A stretch of DNA of 64,000 bases from Pseudomonas protegens CHA0. GTDB lineage: Bacteria > Pseudomonadota > Gammaproteobacteria > Pseudomonadales > Pseudomonadaceae. The position numbers and the translations under genes were made by a program. A model generated the notes under the pieces. That model did not search any database. It had not been told where the DNA came from and saw only the letters and a list, made by a program, of their open reading frames with translations. Each line of letters starts with the position of its first letter. The stretch's first letter is position 1. Positions 42,846-51,755 of this stretch are shown here, in pieces. Location of the stretch: contig NC_021237.1 in the NCBI RefSeq assembly GCF_000397205.1, positions 3,721,001 to 3,785,000 on the forward strand. Direction: 5' to 3'.

Positions 42846-44258
42846 ATGAACCGCCCCGACGATTCGATCAAGCTCGGCAAGCAAGCCCGCAAGGACTGCC
42901 CCCGCAGCTCCCATTCCGATCCCGGGCAGATCAAGCGCGACCCCTTGCCGTTGATCGAGGCCTCCAGCCAGGGCCGGGTCCAGTCCCTGGTGGCACTGCG
43001 CTACGGGCGCATGCTGGTGTCGCCCTTCACCTTCTACCGTGGCAACGCCCTGCTCCAGGCCCACGACCTGGCCAGCACCCCGGACATGGGCCTGCGCTCG
43101 ACCATCTGTGGCGACTGCCACCTGATGAACTTCGGCGGCTTTGCCACCCCCGAGCGCAACCTGCTGTTCAGCGTCAACGACTTCGACGAGGTCCATCCCG
43201 GCCCCTGGGAGTGGGACCTCAAGCGCCTGGTGGCGAGCTTCCTGATTGCCGCCCGGCACCTGCGCCACGGCCCGGGGGTCGAAGAGGCCCTGTGCCGCGA
43301 ACTGGTGGGCGCCTATCAGCGCAGCATGGCCACCTGCGCCGGGCAAAGCGCACTGGAGATCTGGTACGACGCCCTGACCTACGAAGACCTGCTGCACCAG
43401 GCGCGCTCCAACAGCGACACCCTGGAGCATGTGCAACGGGCCATCGACAAGGCCGCCCGGCGCACCCATGCCGAGCTCCTGCCCAAGATCAGCGAACGCG
43501 ACGCCCGGGGCCGCCTGCTGATTCGCGACGACCTGCCGGAAATCTTCCACCTGCACAACACCACCAGCCTGCTGGACCCCGACGATGACTGGATGCGCCT
43601 GGAAGACTGGCGGCCGCTGTACGACACCTTCATGCGCGACTACCGCGGCACCCTGCAGGCCGACCGCCGCGACCTGCTGGCACGGTTCCAGCCCAGCGAC
43701 CTGGCCTTCAAGGTGGTGGGGGTTGGCAGCGTCGGCACCCGCTGCCTGGTGGCGCTGCTCACCGACGCCCAGCAGCGGCCACTGTTCCTGCAATTCAAGG
43801 AAGCCCGGCGCTCGGTGCTCGCCGACTATGTGCGCGAACGTTCAAAGCCAAGGCACAACGGCCAGCGGGTGGTGGAAGGCCAGCGCCTGATGCAGTCCGC
43901 CAGCGATCTGTTCCTGGGCTGGACCACCGGCCCCAACGGCCGTCATTTCTATGTGCGCCAACTGCGCGACATGAAGGTCTCGGCGGAACTTGAGACCTTC
44001 GACGAGGACACCTTCGCCGCCTATGCCAGGATCTGCGGCCGGGCCTTGGCCCGGGCCCACGCCAAGGCTTCGGGCCAGGCCGCGCGGATCAGCGGCTACA
44101 TCGGCAAGAGCGAAACCCTGGCCGAAGCCCTGTGGCACTACGCCCAGGCCTATGCCACGCAGAACGAACGGGATTTCGAGCGTTTCCAGCAGGCCTGCCG
44201 CAAAGGCCGCCTGCAAGCGCGCTCGGAGGCCGACTTCGCCGCCGACCACCTGCCCTGA
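42846..44258 (+). CDS. DUF2252 family protein
   Basis: A 470-residue protein of family DUF2252, remotely related to protein-kinase-like folds. Typical blocks are RMLVSPFTFYRGNALLQAHDLA, ICGDCHLMNFGGFATPERNLLFSVNDFDEVHPGPWEWDLKRLVASF (with candidate catalytic and metal Asp residues), and GVGSVGTRCLVALL followed by LFLQFKEARRSVL. Its biochemical role is unknown. It begins 44 bases after the REC-kinase gene with its own good ribosome site (AGGAG), so it may be the last gene of that operon or independently expressed. Confidence 0.88.
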   Translation: MNRPDDSIKLGKQARKDCPRSSHSDPGQIKRDPLPLIEASSQGRVQSLVALRYGRMLVSPFTFYRGNALLQAHDLASTPDMGLRSTICGDCHLMNFGGFATPERNLLFSVNDFDEVHPGPWEWDLKRLVASFLIAARHLRHGPGVEEALCRELVGAYQRSMATCAGQSALEIWYDALTYEDLLHQARSNSDTLEHVQRAIDKAARRTHAELLPKISERDARGRLLIRDDLPEIFHLHNTTSLLDPDDDWMRLEDWRPLYDTFMRDYRGTLQADRRDLLARFQPSDLAFKVVGVGSVGTRCLVALLTDAQQRPLFLQFKEARRSVLADYVRERSKPRHNGQRVVEGQRLMQSASDLFLGWTTGPNGRHFYVRQLRDMKVSAELETFDEDTFAAYARICGRALARAHAKASGQAARISGYIGKSETLAEALWHYAQAYATQNERDFERFQQACRKGRLQARSEADFAADHLP

Positions 44259-44267
44259 AACACAGGC

Positions 44268-46835
44268 TCAGGTGATCGGGCGCGAGGCCCGGGCGGCTTC
44301 GCCATAGAGCTTCAGCAGGGCCTCCTGGTCCAGCGGCGGGCTCAGGTGCGGGCCCTGCACCTCATCGCACTGAATGTCGCGCAAGACCCCGAACTGCTCT
44401 GCGGCCTGCACCCCCTCGGCGACCACCCGCAAGGACAATGCATGCCCCAGGTCGACAATCGCCTCGACAATGGAGCGCCCGGCATCGTTGTGGTTGAGCC
44501 GGGCGATGAAGCTGCTGTCGATCTTCAGGCCATCCAGGGGGAAGGTCTGCAGGTACTGCAGCGCCGAGTAGCCGGTGCCGAAATCGTCGATCAGCAACTG
44601 CACCCCCAGCGCCTTGAGCCCCTGCATGATGGTGAGCACGTGGCGGCTGTCGTCCAGCAGCACCTTGTCGGTCATTTCCAGCTCCAGGCGTGACGGCTCC
44701 AGGCCGCTCTGCTTGAGCACCGCCGCGATCCGCGCCACCAGCTGGCCGCGCAGGAATTCCGCCGGCGACAGCTTGACCGCCAGCAGTCGGCCTTCCGGCC
44801 AGGCTCGCGCCGCACGACAGGCTGCGTGCAGTACCCAGTTGCTCAGCGGCAGGATCAACCCGGTGTCCTCGGCAATCGGCACGAACACGTCCGGCCCCAG
44901 CAAGCCATGCTGGGGATGCTGCCAGCGCACCAGGGCCTCGGCGCCCATCAACTGGCCATCGAGCACGCGGTAGCGCGGCTGGAAATGCAGGAGCAGCTGG
45001 TCCTGCTCGATGGCATGGCGCAGGTCACGCTCCAGGCGCCGCCGTTCGATGATCCGCACATTCATGTAGGGCGCATAGAAACGCCAGGTGCTGCGCCCCG
45101 CCGCTTTCGCCTCGTACAGGGCGATGTCGGCAAAGCGCAGCAGTTCTTCGGCCTGGGAGGCGTCGCCCGGGGCCCGGGCAATGCCGATGCTGGCGCTGAT
45201 GAAGACCTCGTGCCCGGCGATATAGAACGGTTCCTCGATCCGCTCGATCAGCCGCCGGCACAAGCCTTCGATCTCGTGGCCAGCCACCTGGCCGGTGACC
45301 ACCAGGACAAACTCGTCGCCGCCGACCCGGGCCACCAGGTCCTCGCTGCGCAGGCATTGGGCCAGGCGCTGGGACACCTCGTGCAGCACCTGGTCGCCAG
45401 CGGCGTGCCCCAGCAGGTCGTTCACCGGTTTGAAACGGTCCAGGTCGACGCTGAGCATCAGCAGCGGTTCCTGCAGGGTCGGCGGGGCCTGCAGCCGGCC
45501 TTCGAGAAACTCCTGCATGCGGGTGCGGTTGGCAAGGCCGGTCAAGGCATCGTGCTGGGACAGGTACTCGACCCGCCTTCGAGCCGCGACCTCCTCGGTG
45601 ATATCACTGGCGGTGCCGCGAAAGCCCCCGGCGGCCATGGCCCGCACCGACAGGCGACAGACTCGCGACTGCCCCTGGCCATCCCGGTACAGGCACTGCT
45701 GGATCGCCTGGGAACGCCGCTCCGGGGCCGCCAGCCACTGGCCCAGCGAACCCTGTTCGCAGCTCAGCAGCTCGGTCATCGGCCGCCCCAGGGTCGACTC
45801 CCGGGTCAACCCGGTGACCGCCTCGAAACGTTCGGACAGGTAGGTAAAGCACAGCTGCCCGTCGACTTCCCAGATCCAGTCGGACGCAGCTTCAGCCACA
45901 TCGCGAAAGCGCTCCTCGCTCGCGGCCAGGGCCCAGCGGTTGGCGCGCAGCGCCTGGACCTGCCGGTCCATGACCTGCGCTGCAGCATCGGCGCGGCGCA
46001 ACAGGAACGCCGCCATCAGGCCCACCAGCAGGCCGGCCAGCAGCAACAGCGGCATCACCAGCACCAGCAACTGGTGCCCGGGGCGCGCCGGCCGCCATTG
46101 CAGGGTTCCGGCGCCGTCGGGCAAGTCCAGGGTCGGCAAGCTCTGGTCCGTGGCGGCACGGGCCACCTGCAGATGCTCGATGTCCAGGCCTTGGCCCAGG
46201 GCCAGTAACCGCGCCGGGTCGAAACGGGCGACGAAGATCAGCACCGACTGCGGCCCGGCATCAGGGCGCACTTGCGGGTCGTTGCCCGGGCCTATGACAG
46301 CGGCGAGCACCAGCGCCGGGGTGCCGGCAATCGACTGGTAACGGTCCACCACCTTGCCGCCGGCCTCGCGCGCTGCGCTGACCAGGGGCGGCAACGCCTC
46401 GCCCAGCCAGTCGCGGGCATCCATCTCGCTGAGGTCGCCGGCCACCAGGGAGTACACGGTGTGGCCGGCCGGGTTGATCACGAACACCCCGTCAAAGCCC
46501 AGGTCGCGGTACAGCGTGGGGCCGAAATTCTGCCGGTTGAAGGCCCAGTCCAGGTCGACCTTAAGGTGCAGGTGCTGGTAGGCATCGCCCCAGAGGGCGT
46601 AGTCCTTGAGGGTGGTGCGGGCATTGCCGGCAAAGGATTGCAGGGCCTTGTCGATGTCCAGGCGGTTGTGCTGCTCGGCCTCGAGGTTCTGGTCGAGGGC
46701 GATGTATACCAGCAACACACCGGTGAAGAGAAACAGCGCCAGCAGCAGCCCCGAGCAACCCAGCAAGGTGGCGCGGGTCAGCGCCTGATTGGAGGTGCTG
46801 CGCCCTTGAGACGGATCAAGACCGAAGTTTTCCAT
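44268..46835 (-). CDS. CHASE4-PAS-GGDEF-EAL membrane protein
   Basis: An 855-residue bifunctional c-di-GMP protein. Membrane segment 1 (about 25-47) and segment 2 (about 253-278) bracket a periplasmic CHASE4-type sensor (ALQSFAGNARTTLKDYALWGDAYQHL...DLGFDGVFVINPAGHTVYSLVAGD). A PAS domain (about 305-420) follows. GGDEF (about 430-590) is intact at 505-509 (RVGGDEFVLV). EAL (about 600-845) has AEALVR (633-635), LEMTDK, IDDFGTGYS, LKIDSSF and VVAEGVQ; the last reads EGVQ rather than EGVE. Both activities remain possible, with EAL slightly suspect. It is convergent with DUF2252. Confidence 0.92.
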   Translation of the reverse strand: MENFGLDPSQGRSTSNQALTRATLLGCSGLLLALFLFTGVLLVYIALDQNLEAEQHNRLDIDKALQSFAGNARTTLKDYALWGDAYQHLHLKVDLDWAFNRQNFGPTLYRDLGFDGVFVINPAGHTVYSLVAGDLSEMDARDWLGEALPPLVSAAREAGGKVVDRYQSIAGTPALVLAAVIGPGNDPQVRPDAGPQSVLIFVARFDPARLLALGQGLDIEHLQVARAATDQSLPTLDLPDGAGTLQWRPARPGHQLLVLVMPLLLLAGLLVGLMAAFLLRRADAAAQVMDRQVQALRANRWALAASEERFRDVAEAASDWIWEVDGQLCFTYLSERFEAVTGLTRESTLGRPMTELLSCEQGSLGQWLAAPERRSQAIQQCLYRDGQGQSRVCRLSVRAMAAGGFRGTASDITEEVAARRRVEYLSQHDALTGLANRTRMQEFLEGRLQAPPTLQEPLLMLSVDLDRFKPVNDLLGHAAGDQVLHEVSQRLAQCLRSEDLVARVGGDEFVLVVTGQVAGHEIEGLCRRLIERIEEPFYIAGHEVFISASIGIARAPGDASQAEELLRFADIALYEAKAAGRSTWRFYAPYMNVRIIERRRLERDLRHAIEQDQLLLHFQPRYRVLDGQLMGAEALVRWQHPQHGLLGPDVFVPIAEDTGLILPLSNWVLHAACRAARAWPEGRLLAVKLSPAEFLRGQLVARIAAVLKQSGLEPSRLELEMTDKVLLDDSRHVLTIMQGLKALGVQLLIDDFGTGYSALQYLQTFPLDGLKIDSSFIARLNHNDAGRSIVEAIVDLGHALSLRVVAEGVQAAEQFGVLRDIQCDEVQGPHLSPPLDQEALLKLYGEAARASRPIT

Positions 46836-46983
46836 AGTGCTCCAGGCGCCATAACGACAAACCGACCGGTGCGACCCTGCCTCACGCGGCCTTCGACGAA
46901 GCTCCCGCTTGCCTATTGACGATAGACAGTTTTTCCCCGCAGGGCCTGAAGAAAAGCCCCTGGCGGGGCCTGTGCGGGTATTC

Positions 46984-47010
46984 CCCCGGCGCCGATTGCC
47001 GGCGCCGGGG
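46984..47010. terminator. Strong GC hairpin after the Nudix gene
   Basis: CCCCGGCGCCG (46984-46994) pairs perfectly with CGGCGCCGGGG (47000-47010), 18 bases beyond the end of the minus-strand Nudix gene. It is probably a transcript end, but no T run follows on the minus strand. Confidence 0.5.
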
Positions 47011-47027
47011 CATCCTGGAGCGGCGCG

Positions 47028-47981
47028 TCAGCCATTACCGCCGGGCACCACCGGCAGTTGCTCCACCCGGTGATAGAGGGCCAGGCCCAGGCGCTGGCCG
47101 ATCTCGACCATGGCATCGCAGCCCGCCGACGGCCCGCCGATGCGCAGCACCGCATCGCAGCGTTCCAGCAGGCGCTCGGCATAGGCATGAAAGCGCTGGT
47201 TGTAGATCTCGTCGCCCACCGCCCGGGAACCCCCCAGCCGGGTCATGGGCAACGCCACCCATTCCCCCAGTACCGGAAAGTGCCCCGCCGCCAGGACCTG
47301 CGCCGCGCAGTGCTCCATGGCCTCGACATTGCGCGCCAGCAGCGCCGGGTCATCGTCGGTACCAGAGCGATAAGGGCCGGCCACCAGCACCATCAGGCTG
47401 CGGGGCTTGAGCACATGCAGTTGCAGGTATTGCAGGAGCATGATGGTCTTGCCATCGGCGATCTCCCCGCTCTTGATCATGCCCAGGGCTTGGTCGATAT
47501 CCAGTTCCAGGACCTCGATGTCCTCGCCCTCGTGCTCCAGCCCGCCGCCTGCGTCGATCCGGTCTTCGGCCTGGTAATGGCCAATGAAGAAATGCACCCG
47601 CTCGGTCACCGAACCCGGGCTCATGAAGGCATCGAAGACCTTCTGCACCTCGCCGACCCGGTAGCCGGTTTCCTCCTGGGCTTCCTGGCGGATGCGCACC
47701 TCGGGGCTGGCGTTGTCCAGGAGCCCGGCAGCGGTCTCGATCAGGTAGCCGCTGTGGCCGTTGACGAAGGCCGGCATGCGGAACTGCCGGGTCAGCAGCA
47801 CCGTGCGCCGTTGCAGGTTGTACAGCAGGATGGTTGCGCCATTGCCCCGGTCGTAGACCTCGCGGTCCTGGGCCTGCCAGCTGCCGTCGCGGCGGCGCAG
47901 CTCGAAGCTGTACTTCTTCAGCACGTACCAGTTGTCGGAGAGGGTCTGTTCGGCGGTGATGCGGATGGTTTCCTCGCTCAT
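47028..47981 (-). CDS. Nudix hydrolase (NudK-like) fused to DUF4406 / deoxyribosyltransferase-like domain
   Basis: A 317-residue fusion. Residues about 1-195 match the NudK type of Nudix enzyme (GDP-mannose or ADP-ribose pyrophosphatases). The Nudix box is [24 protein letters not shown], followed by [19 protein letters not shown] and the NudK-like [34 protein letters not shown]. Residues about 197-315 form a second Rossmann-like domain: [46 protein letters not shown] and [29 protein letters not shown]. This resembles DUF4406 and nucleoside deoxyribosyltransferase-like proteins. NudK itself ends before this second domain, so the fusion is unusual. The start overlaps the SMI1 stop as ATGA. Confidence 0.85.
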   Translation of the reverse strand: MSEETIRITAEQTLSDNWYVLKKYSFELRRRDGSWQAQDREVYDRGNGATILLYNLQRRTVLLTRQFRMPAFVNGHSGYLIETAAGLLDNASPEVRIRQEAQEETGYRVGEVQKVFDAFMSPGSVTERVHFFIGHYQAEDRIDAGGGLEHEGEDIEVLELDIDQALGMIKSGEIADGKTIMLLQYLQLHVLKPRSLMVLVAGPYRSGTDDDPALLARNVEAMEHCAAQVLAAGHFPVLGEWVALPMTRLGGSRAVGDEIYNQRFHAYAERLLERCDAVLRIGGPSAGCDAMVEIGQRLGLALYHRVEQLPVVPGGNG

Positions 47982-48967
47982 GGCTGCTCCTGGGCTTGAA
48001 GGGGTGCGGGGCGAAACCCGGCCAGTTGTTCCAGCAATTGCGCCTGGTAGGCCGGGGCCAGGGCGAACCCGCCCGCCGCCTGCCGCAGCTGGCCGCCTGC
48101 CAGGCGGTTACGGAACCAGTCGCGGATGAAGTCCGGGGCGTAGCCGCCGGTGCCGAAGCCCCTGGCGAAGGCGATCATGTCCTGATAGACCTGCAGGTAC
48201 GCCTCTTTGTCGGGGACCGGGTAGCGATTCTGGTACAGCCAGAACTGCAGGTCATAGAGCAGTTGCGACAGTGGATCGGCATGCAGGGCGAAGTAGCGCT
48301 TCTCATGGACGATGCGCAAGGCGATCTGGCGGATCAGCGGCCCCAGGTCGGGGACTGCGCTGAAATGGCCGAGCAGTTCCTCCAGCAGGGGCGAGAACGG
48401 CGCGTGGGCGACCTTGTCCAGATCATCCAGGTAATCCTGTTCCGAGGTGTCGTAGACCTCGGGCGACACCAGCCCGCGGACAAAGGCCTCGAAATCCGCT
48501 GCCAGCACTGTCACCGCGTAGTCGGCCTCCTGGTCCACATGCACCACCCGCGGCTCGCCCTCGGGCCCGCACTCGCTGTAGTCCAGGGCAACCATGTCAT
48601 GGCCGGCGGAGGGGCAATCGCAGATGTACACCCCCAGGTCCGGGTAGCCCCACTCCTCGATCATGAAACGGCTGCCCAGGCCACCGCCCAGGGAATAGTC
48701 GCCATCGCAGCCGATGCTCAGAAAGCTGTCGATCGCGCAGTGGTCCTCGGCCCAGGAGGTGCCCTGCTCGGTGGGGAAACAGCTGAGGTGCGGGCGCCCG
48801 CCGTTGTAGCGGTTCATGAAGGCCACGTAGGACAGCGGCAGGCGATAGCCCAGTTGCGCCTGCAACTGGGCTATGACGCCAGGGCTGGCGGGGGGCTGGT
48901 TGATCTTGCTGCTGGTGGCCCGGTCCCAGAACGCGTCCAGGTCGATATCGTGGGGAAATTCGCTCAT
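47978..48967 (-). CDS. SMI1/KNR4 family protein
   Basis: A 329-residue protein. The N-terminal half is a SMI1/KNR4 (SUKH-1-like) domain: [32 protein letters not shown], then [77 protein letters not shown]. Bacterial SUKH proteins are frequent immunity proteins against polymorphic toxins. The C-terminal 150 residues (from about 175) are helical and unassigned. It is coupled to the Nudix-DUF4406 gene by a four-base overlap. The start [10 protein letters not shown] at 48967 is preferred over 49015. No toxin gene is visible beside it. Confidence 0.88.
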   Translation of the reverse strand: MSEFPHDIDLDAFWDRATSSKINQPPASPGVIAQLQAQLGYRLPLSYVAFMNRYNGGRPHLSCFPTEQGTSWAEDHCAIDSFLSIGCDGDYSLGGGLGSRFMIEEWGYPDLGVYICDCPSAGHDMVALDYSECGPEGEPRVVHVDQEADYAVTVLAADFEAFVRGLVSPEVYDTSEQDYLDDLDKVAHAPFSPLLEELLGHFSAVPDLGPLIRQIALRIVHEKRYFALHADPLSQLLYDLQFWLYQNRYPVPDKEAYLQVYQDMIAFARGFGTGGYAPDFIRDWFRNRLAGGQLRQAAGGFALAPAYQAQLLEQLAGFRPAPLQAQEQP

Positions 48968-49034
48968 CCGATGCATCCGTTGCGGTTGAAGGTCGGCCGG
49001 TGCCGAAAGCTGCACAGGCTACCGCAAACGGCCC

Positions 49035-49361
49035 TCAGAACCACCAGCGCAGGAGGAAAAAGAACCCCATGCTCAACAGCATGCTGAGCAGGGTGTTGCG
49101 GGTGTAGATCACCAGCGCAATGGCCACCAGGGAGCTGAGCAGGTAGGGGTTGCTCCAGTGCAGGTTCAGCTCGTGGTCGGGCATGAACACGATGGGGCCG
49201 CAGATCGCCGTGAGCATGCCCGGCACCGCAAAGCCGAGGAACTGCCGGGCATTGCTGCTCAGGCGCAACGGCAGGCGCGGTTCAAGAAACACGTAGCGAT
49301 TGAGAAAGACCAACAGGCCCATGCCGAAGATGACTGCCCAGACCATCATGCTTGCCCCCAA
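49035..49361 (-). CDS. azlD: Branched-chain amino acid exporter small subunit
   Basis: A 108-residue membrane protein with four hydrophobic segments. The family block RYVFLEPRLPLRLSSNARQFLGFAVPGMLTAICGPIVF is followed by NPYLLSSLVAIALVIYTRNTLLSMLLSMGFFFLLRW. With AzlC it forms a two-component exporter of branched-chain amino acids and analogues. The start overlaps the azlC stop, so translation is coupled. Confidence 0.9.
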   Translation of the reverse strand: MGASMMVWAVIFGMGLLVFLNRYVFLEPRLPLRLSSNARQFLGFAVPGMLTAICGPIVFMPDHELNLHWSNPYLLSSLVAIALVIYTRNTLLSMLLSMGFFFLLRWWF

Positions 49362-50044
49362 TAGAGTTTGTTGCAGACAAAACCTGCGGTCATGCCCGCC
49401 AGCCCCGACAGCACCAGCGCCGATCCCCAGTGCCAGTAGCTGAACAGCACTGAGCAGAACAGCGATACGGCAACGCAGACCACCGTCGGCACATTGCGCA
49501 CCAGTGGCGTGATCAGGGCGATGAAGGTGGCGGCGATGGAGAAGTCCAGGCCCAGGTGCTCAAGGCCGGGAATGCTTTTGCCCAGCACGATGCCCAGCAG
49601 GGTGAAGAGGTTCCAGGCCACATAGAAAGTCAGCCCGACGCCCAGGGCGTACCAGCGGTCGAACTGCTGCTTGTCGTGGGCGCTGGTCAAGGCGAACAGC
49701 TCGTCGGTGAGCAGAAAGCCCAGGCCCACCCGCCAGCGGCCGGGCAAGGGTGAAATCACCGAGCGCATGCTCATGCCGTAGAGCAAATGCTGGGAGGTCA
49801 GGAGCAAGGTGGTGAGCAGGATCGAGAAGATCCCCGCCCCGCCCTTGAGCATGCCGATGGCCACCAATTGCGCGGCACCGGCGAAAACGATGCTCGACAG
49901 GCCCTGGCCCTGCAGCGGCGTGAGATTGGCCTCGATGGCCATGGAACCGGCCAGCAGCCCCCAGGGCGCGGTGGCCAGGGACAGCGGCATGATGGCGATG
50001 GCGCCACGGATGAACGCGGCACGGGGTAGGAGAACGCTGGACAT
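49346..50044 (-). CDS. azlC: Branched-chain amino acid exporter large subunit
   Basis: A 232-residue membrane protein: AFIRGAIAIMPLSLATAPWGLLAGSMAIEANLTPLQGQGLSSIVFAGAAQLVAIGMLKGGAGIFSILLTTLLLTSQHLLYGMSMR, the standard AzlC block, followed by GFLLTDELFALT. It is the main transport subunit, paired with azlD downstream. I chose the ATG at 50044 (AGGG five bases upstream). An in-frame ATG at 50083 is possible and would add 13 residues. A REPIN lies just upstream of the gene. Confidence 0.88.
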   Translation of the reverse strand: MSSVLLPRAAFIRGAIAIMPLSLATAPWGLLAGSMAIEANLTPLQGQGLSSIVFAGAAQLVAIGMLKGGAGIFSILLTTLLLTSQHLLYGMSMRSVISPLPGRWRVGLGFLLTDELFALTSAHDKQQFDRWYALGVGLTFYVAWNLFTLLGIVLGKSIPGLEHLGLDFSIAATFIALITPLVRNVPTVVCVAVSLFCSVLFSYWHWGSALVLSGLAGMTAGFVCNKLYWGQA

Positions 50045-50131
50045 AAAACCCTGCACACAAGTAACGGACGCTGACTGTGCCATCTGCCGGCGCCCCTGGC
50101 TTGAACGATCTTGCGCAATTGCCCCGCCCTC

Positions 50132-50213
50132 GTAGGAGCTGGCTTGCCAGCGAAGGCGTCTCCAAGACCAGCACAAGACCTGCGGGCCTCTTCGCCAGCA
50201 AGCTGGCTCCTAC
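50132..50213. repeat. REPIN (paired GTAGGAGCTGGCTTG elements)
   Basis: An arm at 50132-50155 and its inverse at 50190-50213 flank about 34 bases between azlC and fabV. Organisation and core are almost the same as at 33427-33509. Confidence 0.82.
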
Positions 50214-50237
50214 GGGAAATAGGGGGATGCAAACGAC

Positions 50238-50263
50238 AGCGCCCCTCACGAGGGAGGGGCGCT
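50238..50263 (-). terminator. Hairpin after fabV
   Basis: AGCGCCCCTC (50238-50247) pairs perfectly with GAGGGGCGCT (50254-50263) over a 6-base loop, 20 bases past the fabV stop. On the minus strand it is followed by GTCGTTTGC, a weak T tract. Confidence 0.6.
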
Positions 50264-50282
50264 GGCTGATGCTACGAGCGGA

Positions 50283-51479
50283 TTACAGCTGGATCAGGTT
50301 GCTGATCTTCACGTCCGGATCGACGTCGGCTTCGTAGTCGACACCTTCGATCTCGAAACCGAACAGGCGCAGGAACTCTTGCTTGTAACCGACGAAATCG
50401 GTCATCTCGTAGAGGTTCTCGCTGGTCACCTGGTCCCACAGCTGCTTGACCCGGTCCTGGACCGCCGGTTGCAGTTCCTTGTAGTCGGCACGCAGGCGGC
50501 CTTCCTGGTCGATCACCGGCTCGCTGTTGTACAGGCTGTCCTTGTACAGGCCGTAGACCTGTTCGATGCAACCTTCGTGGCTGCCCTGCTCCTTCATCAC
50601 CTTGAACAGCAGCGACAGGTACAGCGGCATGATCGGGATCGCCGAGCTGGCCTGGGTCACTACGGCCTTGAGCACCGACACCCGGGCGTCGCCGCCCAGG
50701 CCGGCCAGTTGCTGGCGCATGCCGATGACTTTCTGGTCCAGGTCCTTCTTGGCTTCGCCAATGGAACCGTTCCAGTAGATGTCGTGGGTCAGCTTCTCGC
50801 CCAGGTAGGTGAAGGCGGTGGTCTTGGCGCCTTCGGCCAGGACACCGGCTTCGTGCAGCGCGTCGATCCACATCTGCCAGTCTTCGCCGCCCATCACCGC
50901 CACGGTGCCGTCGATCTCTTCCTGGGTCGCCGGCTGCAGGGTGGTTTCCTTGACGATTTCCTTGTCGGTGTCGACACCGCGCAGGGTCACGGACTTGCCC
51001 AGTGGCTTGAGGGTCGAGCTCAGCACTTCACCGGTCTTGGGGTGGGTGCGGCGCGGTGCGGCCAGGCTGTAGACCACCAGGTCGATCTTGCCCAGGTCGC
51101 GCTTGATGGTCTCGATGGTCTCGGCCTTGACCGCATCGGAGAAGGCATCGCCGTTGATGCTCTTGGCGTACAGGCCCTTTTCTTCGGCGAACTTGTGGAA
51201 CGCCGCGGTGTTGTACCAGCCGGCGGTGCCCAGCTTGCCGTCAACGCTGCCGCGCTCGAAGAACACCCCGAGGGTGTTGGCGCCACAGCCGAACGCTGCG
51301 GTGATCCGCGCTGCCAGGCCGTAGCCGGTGGAAGCGCCGAGTACCAGTACGTTCTTCGGCCCTGCGTCGATGGCGCCCTGCTGGGTGACGTAATCGATCT
51401 GTTGCTTGACGTTGGCTTCACAGCCGACCGGGTGGGTCGTCACACAGATAAAGCCGCGAACGCGGGGTTTGATGACCAT
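50283..51479 (-). CDS. fabV: Trans-2-enoyl-CoA/ACP reductase, FabV type (triclosan-insensitive)
   Basis: A 398-residue NADH-dependent enoyl reductase unrelated in size to FabI (264). The FabV N-terminus [24 protein letters not shown], the NAD loop [19 protein letters not shown] and the catalytic pair Tyr235 and Lys244 ([10 protein letters not shown], Tyr-x8-Lys) are present. In P. aeruginosa FabV gives high triclosan resistance, and the same is expected here because FabI is also encoded in the window. The ATG at 51479 has GGGAG seven bases upstream. It is monocistronic, with a hairpin behind it. Confidence 0.96.
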   Translation of the reverse strand: MVIKPRVRGFICVTTHPVGCEANVKQQIDYVTQQGAIDAGPKNVLVLGASTGYGLAARITAAFGCGANTLGVFFERGSVDGKLGTAGWYNTAAFHKFAEEKGLYAKSINGDAFSDAVKAETIETIKRDLGKIDLVVYSLAAPRRTHPKTGEVLSSTLKPLGKSVTLRGVDTDKEIVKETTLQPATQEEIDGTVAVMGGEDWQMWIDALHEAGVLAEGAKTTAFTYLGEKLTHDIYWNGSIGEAKKDLDQKVIGMRQQLAGLGGDARVSVLKAVVTQASSAIPIMPLYLSLLFKVMKEQGSHEGCIEQVYGLYKDSLYNSEPVIDQEGRLRADYKELQPAVQDRVKQLWDQVTSENLYEMTDFVGYKQEFLRLFGFEIEGVDYEADVDPDVKISNLIQL

Positions 51480-51755
51480 ACATACTCTCCCAATTTCAAA
51501 GTGCCAGGCGCCGATGACGGCGGCGGCAGTGTCACTTGCACTAGTCGTAGACGCTCATATTCGCTTCGCGTCACCAACCTGAGGAATTTGCCCGTCAGGC
51601 CCCGGTTCCAGGGGGCACGGCGGTGGTGTTGCGCGCCCGCCAAGCGCGATTGCGCACAGCCCGGGGCGAGACTCTAGCAGGTGCGCCGACGCTGTTGCCT
51701 GTCCGTCCGGCGAAATCTCTTGCGCGCCCTGCCCCTGGCCGCTCGCCGCGCCGGC

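Noticed and set aside
47600..47720. Loss of Nudix catalytic residues in the NudK-like protein
   Set aside because: The box is one residue shorter than the textbook pattern, but E. coli NudK has, as I recall, the same spacing. Only one Glu-to-Ser change remains, too little to call it inactive.
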